DNA of 45,592 bases from Segatella hominis (GCF_004535825.1 NZ_SGVY01000030.1:1-45592); one strand, 5' to 3'; numbered from the stretch's first letter, positions 32,136-40,795 are shown. The notes: generated by a model not told the origin, from the letters alone. Numbers and translations are program-made.

Positions 32136-34352
32136 TTATTCTTCGAACGCACTGTCTAATAGGGAAACAGCCTCGTCCTTTTTCTTGTTGATGATTTTTG
32201 CGTAAATTTGTGTCGTGCGCACCTCCGTATGACCGAGAAGTTTGCTTGTAGTGTATAGGTCTGCACCCATGGTCAGCTCCATCGTTGCGAACGTGTGCCT
32301 TGAGACATGGTAGGTCACATGCTTGCTGATACCTGCCGCACGGCTCCATTCTGGAATGCAGTCGTAGTTCTTGCTTGGCAGTGTTGGAAACACATTGTCC
32401 TCGTCACTCGCAGATCCACGCTCAGGCATCCAACGAAGGGCTTGCTTGTTGAGAGGAAGATAGAGGGGCTGCTTGGTCTTGTACTGTAATATCTCAACTC
32501 GTGTCTTGTCACCCTCTGTGATGATGTTTTTCCACTTCAAACTCTTCACGTCACTGATACGGAGTCCGCAGAAGCATGAAAACAGGAACGCCGCCTTGAT
32601 ATCCTCACGCTTGCAAGGGGTGTCAATCAGTCTCTTCACCTCGTCAACGGTCAGATACTCTCGCTTGGTACCGCCACCTTTCAGAACATCCATGCGAAGA
32701 CGCAATACGGGATTGTCGTCCATTATCTCTTCCTCAATAGCCATGTTGAAGGCTGCTTTGAGGCATTTGAGATAGTTCATCACCGTGGATTTTGATGGAT
32801 GGGTGTGCTTGTAGGTGATATAGTCGTTCAACAAGAACACCATGAAACCATTGCAGTATTCCTTGGTCATCTCTGCGAGTGTCACGTTTGGCGAATGTTC
32901 TCTCACTGCATTCAGCACGCTGTTCACCCAGTTTCGGGCAGATTGTCTTCCTCGCTCCACTTGTGCGTCACGGAATATCTCCAACCAATCCACAAGTCGC
33001 ATTTTGATTCTCGACTTGTCTTTGAGTCCTGCGATACCGTTGGTGATGCTCATGATGCGTTGTGCTTTGATGGCATACACCGCTTGCATCGTCTGCTTGT
33101 TCTGCTCCCTGGCAGCTGCGTCAACCTCTGGTATGAGATAAAGGCGCAGATAATCATAGGTACGGCGACCGTTGACATTGATGGATAGATAGATCGACTT
33201 GTTGCCGTTGGCAAGTTCCTTGAAGCGGATTCTCACAGGCTCCTTGATCTTGGAATTTCTCTTGCGCTCAGTCTCTGCAACGGCAATCTCTGTCTTCACC
33301 TTCTTGGTGGCAAGATACTCCTTGTATTTGTCCACGTTGGCATCGGGATCTTCTCCATGCGGTTTGTAGCCTCTTCTGCCGACACGCTTCTCAAAGGTAC
33401 CGTCCTTCAATGCCTTCATGCGTTCCTTGGCCTTTTTCTCCGCTTCTTTCCAGATTTCCTTGTGTTTCTCCTCGCTGTCATCCTTGCGAAGGTAAAGACC
33501 AACTGACTCATAGGCACGTTGTCCCTTACCATAATATATATCAAGGAAGAGGGAACGGTCTCCATTGCGCATCTTGCGACTACGGACTATCACAGAACTG
33601 GTGTATTCCTCAACTTTCTCCACTTGGTTCAGCTCGTCAGAAGGATCCGTGAAAGTCTCTCCATTGACAACCTCTCGCATCTTGCGTTCTTTCAGACGCT
33701 CTGCGGTTTCCATGACCAAGGCATTATTCTGCTTGTCAGTCTCGGTAATCTCTGGGTTGATATAGAGCTTCAGAAACTCGTACTTACGCTCACCATTATA
33801 ATATATGTCGAAGTAGAGCGACTTGCTGCCGTTGGCAAGGTTCTTGAAACGAAGAGTGACAGCTTCACGCTTGTTGGGTCTGCCTCTATGTTTTTTGATT
33901 GTTCCATCTATGGCTCTGTCCTCACCGTCATCGTCAATAAACTTCCATTGGTGTCCTTCTCTGCCAGAAACAGCTCCGACGACTTCGTTTACCTCACTTT
34001 CCTTTCCATTGGCACTTTTGCCAGTTTTAGCACTTCCGACTTTCTCCTTCTTGCTTACTCGTGCAGTCTTCTTGCTTGAAGTTGTTGTAGAAGCAGGATG
34101 CTCCAAGGAAGCCTTCACTGTTTTCAACTTTCCCGACAAGATTTCTTGCACTCGTTGGTTCTTGATAGCTTCTGCCTTCTGCAAGGTCTCGGCATTGACA
34201 GCCTTAGCCTTGTCATCATCCTCAGGAAGTAGATAAAGCTTCAAGAACTCATACGACCTCTTTCCACTTTTGTAAGTGTCGAGATAAATCGACTTTGTGC
34301 CATTCGCCAAATCCTTGTAGCGTATGCGCACAGGTTCATTGTTACTTCTCAT
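32136..34352 (-). CDS. ICE tyrosine integrase with four Arm-type DNA-binding repeats
   Basis: The C-terminal third is a normal tyrosine recombinase: core-binding domain (about 450-550), then Arg598 (CGLRIS), His682-x-x-Arg685 (YHVSRHTF), His708 (LLGHTE) and Tyr717 (TQIYAKI). Unlike the usual 400-430-residue integrase with one Arm domain, this protein has 738 residues and four copies of the Arm unit: about 6-77 (RYKDLANGTKSIYLDTY), 163-232 (RFKNLANGSKSLYFDIYY), 252-320 (RSRKMRNGDRSLFLDIYYG) and 351-438 (RFKELANGNKSIYLSI). A Lys/Ser-rich linker joins the first two. It is the terminal ICE gene and all catalytic residues are intact. Confidence 0.92.
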   Translation of the reverse strand: MRSNNEPVRIRYKDLANGTKSIYLDTYKSGKRSYEFLKLYLLPEDDDKAKAVNAETLQKAEAIKNQRVQEILSGKLKTVKASLEHPASTTTSSKKTARVSKKEKVGSAKTGKSANGKESEVNEVVGAVSGREGHQWKFIDDDGEDRAIDGTIKKHRGRPNKREAVTLRFKNLANGSKSLYFDIYYNGERKYEFLKLYINPEITETDKQNNALVMETAERLKERKMREVVNGETFTDPSDELNQVEKVEEYTSSVIVRSRKMRNGDRSLFLDIYYGKGQRAYESVGLYLRKDDSEEKHKEIWKEAEKKAKERMKALKDGTFEKRVGRRGYKPHGEDPDANVDKYKEYLATKKVKTEIAVAETERKRNSKIKEPVRIRFKELANGNKSIYLSINVNGRRTYDYLRLYLIPEVDAAAREQNKQTMQAVYAIKAQRIMSITNGIAGLKDKSRIKMRLVDWLEIFRDAQVERGRQSARNWVNSVLNAVREHSPNVTLAEMTKEYCNGFMVFLLNDYITYKHTHPSKSTVMNYLKCLKAAFNMAIEEEIMDDNPVLRLRMDVLKGGGTKREYLTVDEVKRLIDTPCKREDIKAAFLFSCFCGLRISDVKSLKWKNIITEGDKTRVEILQYKTKQPLYLPLNKQALRWMPERGSASDEDNVFPTLPSKNYDCIPEWSRAAGISKHVTYHVSRHTFATMELTMGADLYTTSKLLGHTEVRTTQIYAKIINKKKDEAVSLLDSAFEE

Positions 34353-34779
34353 GTTACTTTGTTATTTATTCTACTTATTGTCATTTTGCGAGATTTGTTA
34401 CTCACGGTGCAAAGATACGAAAAATAATTGGATTTGTTACCCAAAACAAGAACCAATTACGAACCATTAACTATGATAAATTATAAAATTAAATGGTAAA
34501 GTAACAAATAAATAACAAATTATACACTTTATCAAATGCCTGCTATATGCTGTATATATTAGCATTTACGCGCATTTTCTTGTCGTTTTGAATGTTGCAT
34601 GAGATTTGACGTTGTATTGGCGTTGTATCAGCGTTGCTCGTTTCGGCAAGTTGGGGCAATGCGAAGGCCTACGAATCGTGGAACGAGTGACAGGACTGGC
34701 TCCACGCTTTCTTTATATATATACCTTATTTATTATATTAACTGCCAATTTGGGAGTCGTTGGTATAACAACATCTGAT
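34353..34779. other. Intergenic region that should contain the right ICE end
   Basis: About 430 bp, AT-rich at first, then a more GC-balanced block (about 34600-34700). No exact repeat to the left side of the ICE was found by eye. A long frame beginning at 34606 runs into the next gene but lacks an exported-protein start, so it is not taken as coding before 34780. No clear plus-strand promoter was recognised. Confidence 0.4.
34410..34417 (-). promoter_or_regulatory. Candidate promoter of the ICE integrase (TATCTTTG)
   Basis: On the minus strand TATCTTTG is an exact TAnnTTTG match 57 bp before the integrase ATG. The nearest TTTG lies 24 bp further upstream, longer than the usual 19-21 spacing. 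Confidence 0.5.
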
Positions 34780-35598
34780 ATGAAAAAGAACATGATGAAA
34801 CTTGCCGTTATTGCATCATTGCTAACAGTTTTCACTACAGAAGCAAATGCCCAAGTTCAAAGAAGTGAATGGACGGTTGGTCCTATCATCACAACAACCA
34901 ATCCTGCTTATTCTGGTGCAGCTATGGTAGCAGAAAGTGCCATCGCCGCCATTTACTGTGGCGTAGATATGGAAGAAGGAACTATTAAGCGAGATTTACC
35001 AGCTTCAGCTAAATTTTGGATGCCAATGTTCACTTATAAATGGCACGCCATCAAAAGTATGAAGATTGATGACGACAAAGCGAAATTCAGACACAAGATG
35101 GATTGGAGTTTGAAAAACTACTCCGTTGGTTACCGCCTTGGCTATATGTCTCGAACGGTTCCATTGGGATTTGAAATCCAGGCAAACTACGAACAAGAAA
35201 ACATGGCATACAAAATGACTGGCGATGAAGATTACAGAGATGCAACTAAGACGATGTTTGTTCCAACCGCATTGCTGAAAGTTCGATTTGGCAGTTACAC
35301 AACAGGTGCATTCTGTCCTACTCTGGAATTGGGTGGAAGTTATGACTACGCACTAAGTTACAAAGAAAAAACTGATGGTGAAACAATTAAAAACAAAGAT
35401 CTTGTCAACAGTGGATTCTCTGGCATTGTCGGCATAGGCTTTACCATTCCTTCAACTCACTGGCACTGGAACTTGCGCTACTCTCATCAGTTCTACAAGT
35501 ATTACAACAAAGATGCTGTATTGGATGGTGAGAAGCTAAACTTTAACGAGAAATCCACATTTGGAACATTCATGCTTGTTTCATCTTATGCATTCTAA
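34780..35598 (+). CDS. Exported beta-barrel-like protein, first gene of the caspase operon
   Basis: Start chosen at 34780 (MKKNMMKLAVIASLLTVF), where a signal peptide ends at ANAQ; the longer frame from 34606 would add a stretch without such a signal. Mature residues alternate polar and aromatic as in outer-membrane strands (YSVGYRLGYMSRTVPLGFEI, WHWNLRYSHQFYKYY) and the protein ends in the outer-membrane-type VSSYAF. It starts a tightly packed operon and lies 2 bp before the lipoprotein gene. Probable outer-membrane protein; function unknown. Confidence 0.7.
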   Translation: MKKNMMKLAVIASLLTVFTTEANAQVQRSEWTVGPIITTTNPAYSGAAMVAESAIAAIYCGVDMEEGTIKRDLPASAKFWMPMFTYKWHAIKSMKIDDDKAKFRHKMDWSLKNYSVGYRLGYMSRTVPLGFEIQANYEQENMAYKMTGDEDYRDATKTMFVPTALLKVRFGSYTTGAFCPTLELGGSYDYALSYKEKTDGETIKNKDLVNSGFSGIVGIGFTIPSTHWHWNLRYSHQFYKYYNKDAVLDGEKLNFNEKSTFGTFMLVSSYAF

Positions 35599-35600
35599 CC

Positions 35601-36122
35601 ATGAGAAAATCATCTTTCAAACATATTTTGCTTGCACTTGTCCTAATTTTGACAAGTGTAAGCTGCCAAGCTACCTCTAAAGAAATTTTAAAGGCAGACA
35701 GTTGTTGGAGCAAAGCAATCGGTGATAGTATTTCAGAAATCATAGTCAAATCAAAACATACCAAAACCTTTCTATGCAAATATGAAAAGGGCAAAAGTAT
35801 TAGAACCGACTTCAAGAAATTGAGAAGAAAATATCAATTCTTATTGAGATTTCTTTTGTCAAATCCACAAATGACACAACAAGACAAAATCGTCTATGGA
35901 CATTTCACCCCTTGTATTGGCTTTGAATTGAAAAAATCCAACAAGGAGAAGGTTTATGTTTATGTGGACTTAGGACTTGGTAAATGGTCGATTAACGATA
36001 CGGAATCAAAACAGATTAAACGATTCGACATAGAAGGCTATGAACTCTTACGTTTCTGTGCCATACTCTATCCTACGGATAAATTTATTACAGGTGTTTA
36101 CAATAATAGACTCAACAAATGA
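35601..36122 (+). CDS. Lipoprotein of the caspase operon
   Basis: 173 residues with lipoprotein signal (LALVLILTSVSC, Cys at about 22). The mature part is basic and contains no known domain. It overlaps the caspase gene by ATGA, so the two are likely translated together. Shares no obvious similarity with the other small proteins of this operon. Confidence 0.7.
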   Translation: MRKSSFKHILLALVLILTSVSCQATSKEILKADSCWSKAIGDSISEIIVKSKHTKTFLCKYEKGKSIRTDFKKLRRKYQFLLRFLLSNPQMTQQDKIVYGHFTPCIGFELKKSNKEKVYVYVDLGLGKWSINDTESKQIKRFDIEGYELLRFCAILYPTDKFITGVYNNRLNK

Positions 36123-37333
36123 AAAAAGTAATTTTCCTTCTGTCTATGCTGCTGATGTCAGCTATGACATACGCTCAAACCATTCACTGGCTTACATTTA
36201 TCGATACAAAAGATGAAAATGTTGGAGAGATAGATATTTTAGGAAGAAAAGTATTATATGGTAGATATATCAACCTTATCAATGCTGCTTTAGCTTCCAA
36301 AGGGTATACCGCAAACATACAAGATTATTATGACTCACGCCTTTCTCCAGAAAACTGCAAGAAAGCCATTCAAAACTTGCATTGTCAACCTAATGACATC
36401 ATTATGTTCTACTATATAGGACATGGCGGAAGAGCCATTAACGATAAATCTACAGTATATCCACAAATGTGCTTGGGACAATCCTACAATGAAAGAATGA
36501 TCCCACTCGATTGGGTATATAACCAACTCAAGTCGAAAGGAGCTCGTTTGACTGTCACCATTGGAATGTGCTGCAATTCAGAATCTAGAGGTCTTACCTC
36601 AAAAATCGCTCCTCAGTTTAGTCCTAATAACGGAAATACATATATGACAGACCAAGAAGCTGCAAGAATTCAAGAACTATGTCTCAGCTACAAAGGAAAT
36701 GTACTTGTCACATCAGCCTCACCTGGTCAGACATCAGGATGCGCGGAGAGTAATCTCGGCTATTTCGACACATATACAAACGTACTAGTGCATATATTTG
36801 ATGCCCTTCAAAAAGGAGAATTAGCTCCCTCTTGGGATGCATTGTTGGCAGAAACAAAATCTACAGTCAATGAAGTTACAAAGAACAGACAAACACCTAT
36901 CTTCGAAACTCACGTGACAAAGATATCGGCTCCTCGGCAAACCGCAAAGAAAGAAGCACCTCAACAAGAAAACATTGAAAAACCTACTTCTAAGCAAGAA
37001 GGAAGTACATCTGATGAAAATGCAGAAGAACAAACTGCCCAAAATCTCCTCAACAAAATTGCCACAATCTATGATTATCTCACAGACACAAGCATCAACG
37101 AAGAAGACCGCATAGAGGTAGAGCAAAGGTTTACCCAAACATATAGTGACGAAATCAGTGAAGTCAAAGTACTAAGCCAAGACAATGATTTTGTTATTGA
37201 TAGAAGTAGTTTTGAAGATTTCAACGGTAGAGTTGCGACATCTCGATTACTGAGAAAAATTGCCATTTGCGGATACTTAAAAGGTACAAATGGCAAAATT
37301 GCATTAGTCGTAAAAGAAATATATAAAAAGTAA
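36119..37333 (+). CDS. Secreted caspase-fold cysteine protease (peptidase C14-like)
   Basis: Signal peptide ends at MTYAQ (about 20). The caspase core has the histidine in YYIGHGGRA (His102) and the catalytic cysteine in TIGMCCNSESRG (Cys151 or 152), with strands NDIIMFYYI and LTVTIGM before them, as in the p20 fold. SASPGQTSGCAE (about 201-212) fits the substrate-pocket loop. After about 275, a Lys/Glu/Pro-rich linker leads to a C-terminal domain of about 100 residues without known fold. Export distinguishes it from intracellular metacaspases used in defence. Its target is unknown. Confidence 0.83.
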   Translation: MKKVIFLLSMLLMSAMTYAQTIHWLTFIDTKDENVGEIDILGRKVLYGRYINLINAALASKGYTANIQDYYDSRLSPENCKKAIQNLHCQPNDIIMFYYIGHGGRAINDKSTVYPQMCLGQSYNERMIPLDWVYNQLKSKGARLTVTIGMCCNSESRGLTSKIAPQFSPNNGNTYMTDQEAARIQELCLSYKGNVLVTSASPGQTSGCAESNLGYFDTYTNVLVHIFDALQKGELAPSWDALLAETKSTVNEVTKNRQTPIFETHVTKISAPRQTAKKEAPQQENIEKPTSKQEGSTSDENAEEQTAQNLLNKIATIYDYLTDTSINEEDRIEVEQRFTQTYSDEISEVKVLSQDNDFVIDRSSFEDFNGRVATSRLLRKIAICGYLKGTNGKIALVVKEIYKK

Positions 37334-37344
37334 AACAACATAAT

Positions 37345-37953
37345 ATGAAACAGAACATCCTTTACAAAAGACTGGCGATGTTGTTCTTCACCATCATAAT
37401 GACGAGTATAGTTTTCGCACAAAACCAACTGACAGAACAAATCAAAAGACGTGCCGCAGAGAAAGTTGGTCAAATGAACGACTATATCTCATTTATGGCC
37501 AACAAGAATAAGAAAGCAAACACACGCCTTTACTATAAGAAAAAAGCTCTTAATCTTTTTGTTGGTTGCGGAGAAAGCTACGAGGAAGATGGAGTAAGAA
37601 AAGAAGGCGTACAAATGGAAGTTACATCCATTAAAAGAAAGACTAAATCACGACGGTTGATGAAGACTTACTTCCAAAGTCTTATTGACTTAGGATATAG
37701 TCAAGTAAACATTACCTCAACAGACATTGCAGACATAAAGGTAAGCCAACTACAAAAGATTGGCGAGAATCTTTTTGTGTGCACTTGCTACTTTGAACAA
37801 GCTTTTATTGGTTATCAAGATGGACGACCTATATACAAAGACATCACTCGTAAGCACGTTAAATGTTATGTTTTCGCAGAAGAAACGGAAAATGGAACCG
37901 AGCTGATGATTTTACTTGGTGATGTCACAGCAGACGAGACTCGCAAGTTATGA
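37345..37953 (+). CDS. Small exported protein A of the caspase operon
   Basis: Signal peptide (MLFFTIIMTSIVFAQ, ends about 27). The mature N-terminus, MNDYISFMANKNKKANTRLY, closely resembles FKDYLQFMSNEQKSLETRCY in the next protein, and both continue YxKKAxxLF, so the two are paralogues. It starts 11 bp after the caspase gene and overlaps the next gene by ATGA. No database family comes to mind. Confidence 0.7.
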   Translation: MKQNILYKRLAMLFFTIIMTSIVFAQNQLTEQIKRRAAEKVGQMNDYISFMANKNKKANTRLYYKKKALNLFVGCGESYEEDGVRKEGVQMEVTSIKRKTKSRRLMKTYFQSLIDLGYSQVNITSTDIADIKVSQLQKIGENLFVCTCYFEQAFIGYQDGRPIYKDITRKHVKCYVFAEETENGTELMILLGDVTADETRKL

Positions 37954-38723
37954 TGAGACATTTGCTTGCATTCATCTTCTTGTGCCTGTCCTATTCTATA
38001 GAAGGACGGGCGCAAGAAATCCTCTGCGATACGATTCTTGAAAAAAGAATCTATGAATATATCGGCTTGTTCAAAGACTATTTGCAGTTTATGTCTAACG
38101 AGCAAAAGTCATTGGAAACGAGATGTTATTATGAGAAAAAAGCAAAGGCACTTTTCTCGCCAAACGCATATGCTATTATCTATAAAGATAGCATAGTTTT
38201 TCAGAGTTTCCCGATTGATTCCCTTCTGAAGAGTATTAGAACTTCTCAATTATCTTTATCGGACATTACATTAGATTCCATTCAAGTACCTAATTGGAAC
38301 TGCAAAACACCAGACTCCCAACAAAGTACAATATGGGTAGAATGCAAAGTCATATCTATAGATAATGCGGTTACGTATAGGCATCAAGACAGCTTGAGGC
38401 TTGCTAAGGAGTCAACCGAAAAACGTGAAGAATGGCATCCTTTGCTAGGCAATCTTTACATCAGTTATATACATAATCATGTCAAAGAAAATGAAATCAA
38501 AGAAGACAATTCTATACCTCTTACTATTGTTGATTGTACCCTTGACAACAAGAGCACAGTTTGTCAACGAGTTAAACAAAAGCATGTACGATGCAAGAGT
38601 AAAACTCGTGGACGAATTCTTCAGCCGATTCAACGGGACAGAAATGAGAAAAGACATTCCAAGCAAAAGCAAAGATGCAAGGAAGAAAAATCTTCTCATG
38701 TTATTAAATCTGGCGAACTATAA
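37950..38723 (+). CDS. Small exported protein B, paralogue of protein A, with read-through tail
   Basis: Signal peptide ends about residue 22 (EGRAQ). Similarity to protein A runs to about HPLLGNLYISY (A ends ILLGDVTADE), so the natural end is near 38470. The frame lacks a stop there and runs 245 nt into the next gene in another frame, adding about 80 Lys/Arg/Ser-rich residues. The tail looks accidental, or it is a dual-coding extension. A frameshift or lost stop codon would explain it. Confidence 0.6.
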   Translation: MMRHLLAFIFLCLSYSIEGRAQEILCDTILEKRIYEYIGLFKDYLQFMSNEQKSLETRCYYEKKAKALFSPNAYAIIYKDSIVFQSFPIDSLLKSIRTSQLSLSDITLDSIQVPNWNCKTPDSQQSTIWVECKVISIDNAVTYRHQDSLRLAKESTEKREEWHPLLGNLYISYIHNHVKENEIKEDNSIPLTIVDCTLDNKSTVCQRVKQKHVRCKSKTRGRILQPIQRDRNEKRHSKQKQRCKEEKSSHVIKSGEL

Positions 38724-39318
38724 ATCTGCTAACGATGCAAAACTAAAGGTTGCAGACTCTATGATGCAACAAGTTATCATCCATAAAGTCCAACTCCATT
38801 ATGCAGATTCTCTTTGGTTTGCCAAGGTAAAATGCAAAGGCAGTTACAAAGGCAAGGACACATCTTTCTTCCTTTATCTCACCATAGAGCAACGAGGTGA
38901 GGATATGTACAAATGGGTGATTCAAAAGGCAGATGGTAAACTCTTTGAGTTGACACCCAAAATAAAGAATGAAAGAATCATGCTGATGCCAGACGACCAT
39001 GAGACTAGATTCACCTCACTTCATCGTATAACAACCGACTACCAAAAGTGTGTCACCAATTTTGCCAATAAATACTACCAAGTAGATCCCACTACCGTAT
39101 TTTTCACAATGGTACAAACTGGTCTCTTGAAAATCGACTTCATCGACAATGTGAAACTGACATTCCTTCAGATACCGGAATATGCTTTCAGTATTGAATA
39201 CTTTGATCGAGAAGGCAATAATTCAGGTTGGCTCATCGACAACTTATGGAAGATGAGCAATGATGAAAAGAAGCAGTTCCTAAATAACATTTATACAAGA
39301 CCAAAAAGTAAGATATGA
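38479..39318 (+). CDS. Exported protein C of the caspase operon
   Basis: Clear signal peptide (ILYLLLLLIVPLTTRAQ, ends about 27). Mature part starts helical (SMYDARVKLVDEFFSRFNGT) and becomes strand-rich around DTSFFLYLTIEQRGEDMYKW. The start lies inside the previous frame. It overlaps the last gene by ATGA. No known catalytic motif. Confidence 0.75.
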   Translation: MSKKMKSKKTILYLLLLLIVPLTTRAQFVNELNKSMYDARVKLVDEFFSRFNGTEMRKDIPSKSKDARKKNLLMLLNLANYKSANDAKLKVADSMMQQVIIHKVQLHYADSLWFAKVKCKGSYKGKDTSFFLYLTIEQRGEDMYKWVIQKADGKLFELTPKIKNERIMLMPDDHETRFTSLHRITTDYQKCVTNFANKYYQVDPTTVFFTMVQTGLLKIDFIDNVKLTFLQIPEYAFSIEYFDREGNNSGWLIDNLWKMSNDEKKQFLNNIYTRPKSKI

Positions 39319-40676
39319 AAAGAATTTATTTATTAGCAGGAATGTGCTTGACATTTCTTTCCACCTATGCTCAAGCTCCAACGACTACCATCCAAAAATA
39401 TGGCAATTATCTTTCAACTTGGATGGACGAAGATGACATCGAAATGAGAGACAAAATCTCACAGATGTGTGAAGGTAAGAAAAGTTGCAGGGTGGACGAC
39501 AAACTGATGTTAGAGTTTATCAAACGCTCCAAAGAAGTATTGGGAAACGGAGACAAAGTCATGGACACCTATCTCAATGGCTTTGAGAGCCTATGTGGCA
39601 AGACTCACTTCCAGTTGTCCAACATAACACAATTGGATGACGACGCAGCACCTGACATCAAGAACAAGAAAGACAATGAACCACCATTGAGATGTGTCAC
39701 CGCAAATCTTTTTGTTAAGAACAAAGATCTTAACTTTACAGGATCAGACATGTTTATGATAAGAGGCAACATGATTACAGGTATCGTTGACAACAACAAT
39801 GATTTGTCAATAGGTAAAGCTATACGCCTCTATTCACAGCACAAGTATGAAGAGGCTTTCCGAATGTTTCGTACCCTCGCCTATCAAGACATTTTCAACT
39901 ATGAAGCCCAATACTATTTAGCTGTTATGGAAATAAAGAAGCAAGGCTGTAGTTATCTCTCACCTAAAGTAAGAGACAAAGAATGTCTTTGGTTTTGTTC
40001 AAAGCCATTTGTCATTACAGATGGTTCCAAAAAAGGAGCTAAACTAAAATCTTTCTATGATAGATTTTCCATGGATGGAAGCCAAAACATCTATAATGGA
40101 TTTGGAATATATGCTAATTCATTCAGCTTATTAAAACCATTCAATGAAGGCTTATTGCCATTCAAAAAAAAAGTTGGCAACAAATATGTTTTCGGTTTTA
40201 TGAATGAGTCTGGAAAGATTGTTATTCCAGCCAAATATGGCTTTGCTTATCCATTTGGACGCAATGGACTAGCCATCATCCAAAATGGAGATAAGGTTTG
40301 CGCTATAGACAATACAGGAAAAGAAGTTGTGCCATTTGGGGCATATGACAATATGGGAAGAGGTTTCAAGAACGGAAACAATATCGCTCACATTGGAAAA
40401 ACTGCTTATCTTATTAACAAGGAAGGATCCATAATCAAGACTCTTGTCAACAGCAATGAAGATGTATGGTGTGGCAACTACTACTTTGGAGACTATCTGG
40501 TAATTGGCGAAGGGACAGACATGAAATATATCTTCGATTGCAATGGTAATATTTTTTGGAAAGGTCATGCAAACGCTTATTCCATCAATGCAGAAAAAGG
40601 AACTATCGTTATGGGAAAAAATAATGGTGACAAGACAGAAACAATCACAGAAACAGAAGTGCCATATAACTGGTAA
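39315..40676 (+). CDS. Exported WG-repeat protein with a TPR-like segment
   Basis: Signal peptide ends about residue 20 (LSTYAQA). A helical repeat pair is seen near 170-215 (AIRLYSQHKYEEAFRMFRTL, TPR/Sel1-like). From about 275 the protein has WG/KWG-type beta repeats: KYVFGFMNESGKIVIPAKYG, DKVCAIDNTGKEVVPFGAYD and TAYLINKEGSIIKTL. WG repeats are usually surface or periplasmic binding modules. It is the last gene of the operon and is followed by the palindromic array. Confidence 0.78.
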   Translation: MKRIYLLAGMCLTFLSTYAQAPTTTIQKYGNYLSTWMDEDDIEMRDKISQMCEGKKSCRVDDKLMLEFIKRSKEVLGNGDKVMDTYLNGFESLCGKTHFQLSNITQLDDDAAPDIKNKKDNEPPLRCVTANLFVKNKDLNFTGSDMFMIRGNMITGIVDNNNDLSIGKAIRLYSQHKYEEAFRMFRTLAYQDIFNYEAQYYLAVMEIKKQGCSYLSPKVRDKECLWFCSKPFVITDGSKKGAKLKSFYDRFSMDGSQNIYNGFGIYANSFSLLKPFNEGLLPFKKKVGNKYVFGFMNESGKIVIPAKYGFAYPFGRNGLAIIQNGDKVCAIDNTGKEVVPFGAYDNMGRGFKNGNNIAHIGKTAYLINKEGSIIKTLVNSNEDVWCGNYYFGDYLVIGEGTDMKYIFDCNGNIFWKGHANAYSINAEKGTIVMGKNNGDKTETITETEVPYNW

Positions 40677-40717
40677 CAAGACTTCAACAATATAGCATTT
40701 TACGTTTCCGAATCATA

Positions 40718-40794
40718 AAGCTTACTTCAATCGCCATCGAAGCCTACTTCAATCGCCATCGAAGCTTACTTCGTTGCGCAATGGAGTAAGCTTC
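40718..40794. repeat. 22-bp tandem palindromic array and long hairpin after the caspase operon
   Basis: Units AAGCTTACTTCAATCGCCAT at 40718 and AAGCCTACTTCAATCGCCAT at 40740 repeat with a 22-bp period, followed by GAAGCTTACTTC (40761-40772), GTTGCGCAAT (itself nearly palindromic) and GGAGTAAGCTTC (40783-40794), which form one strong stem-loop. The GAAGT-TTCGATGG pattern, read on the other strand, resembles the array at 1546-1605. Confidence 0.75.
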
Positions 40795-40795
40795 A

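Larger units (their letters stand above)
1609..34352. mobile_element. Integrative conjugative element of Bacteroides type (minimum extent)
   Basis: The span from the lysozyme gene to the integrase holds a conjugation module (TraE, F, G, J, K, L, M, N, coupling protein), plasmid-style replication genes (primase, RepA-like helicase), an excisionase-like HTH protein and a terminal tyrosine recombinase, which together define an ICE. Without the nested IME it is about 23.8 kb. True ends lie outside these coordinates by an unknown amount: I found no exact direct repeat joining the regions 0.9-1.6 kb and 34.35-34.78 kb. TraA-D, TraO and TraQ homologues and a backbone relaxase were not seen. Confidence 0.8.

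Noticed and set aside
32059-32349. Separate 96-codon ORF overlapping the integrase 3' end
   Set aside because: Most of it is an out-of-frame shadow of the integrase; only the last part (from the ATG at 32131) is of interest and is discussed as a possible frame interruption.
34606-34779. N-terminal extension of the beta-barrel-like protein
   Set aside because: The extension carries no signal peptide, while the ATG at 34780 begins a good one.
40718-40794. CRISPR repeat array after the caspase operon
   Set aside because: The 22-bp units are contiguous tandem copies without variable spacers.
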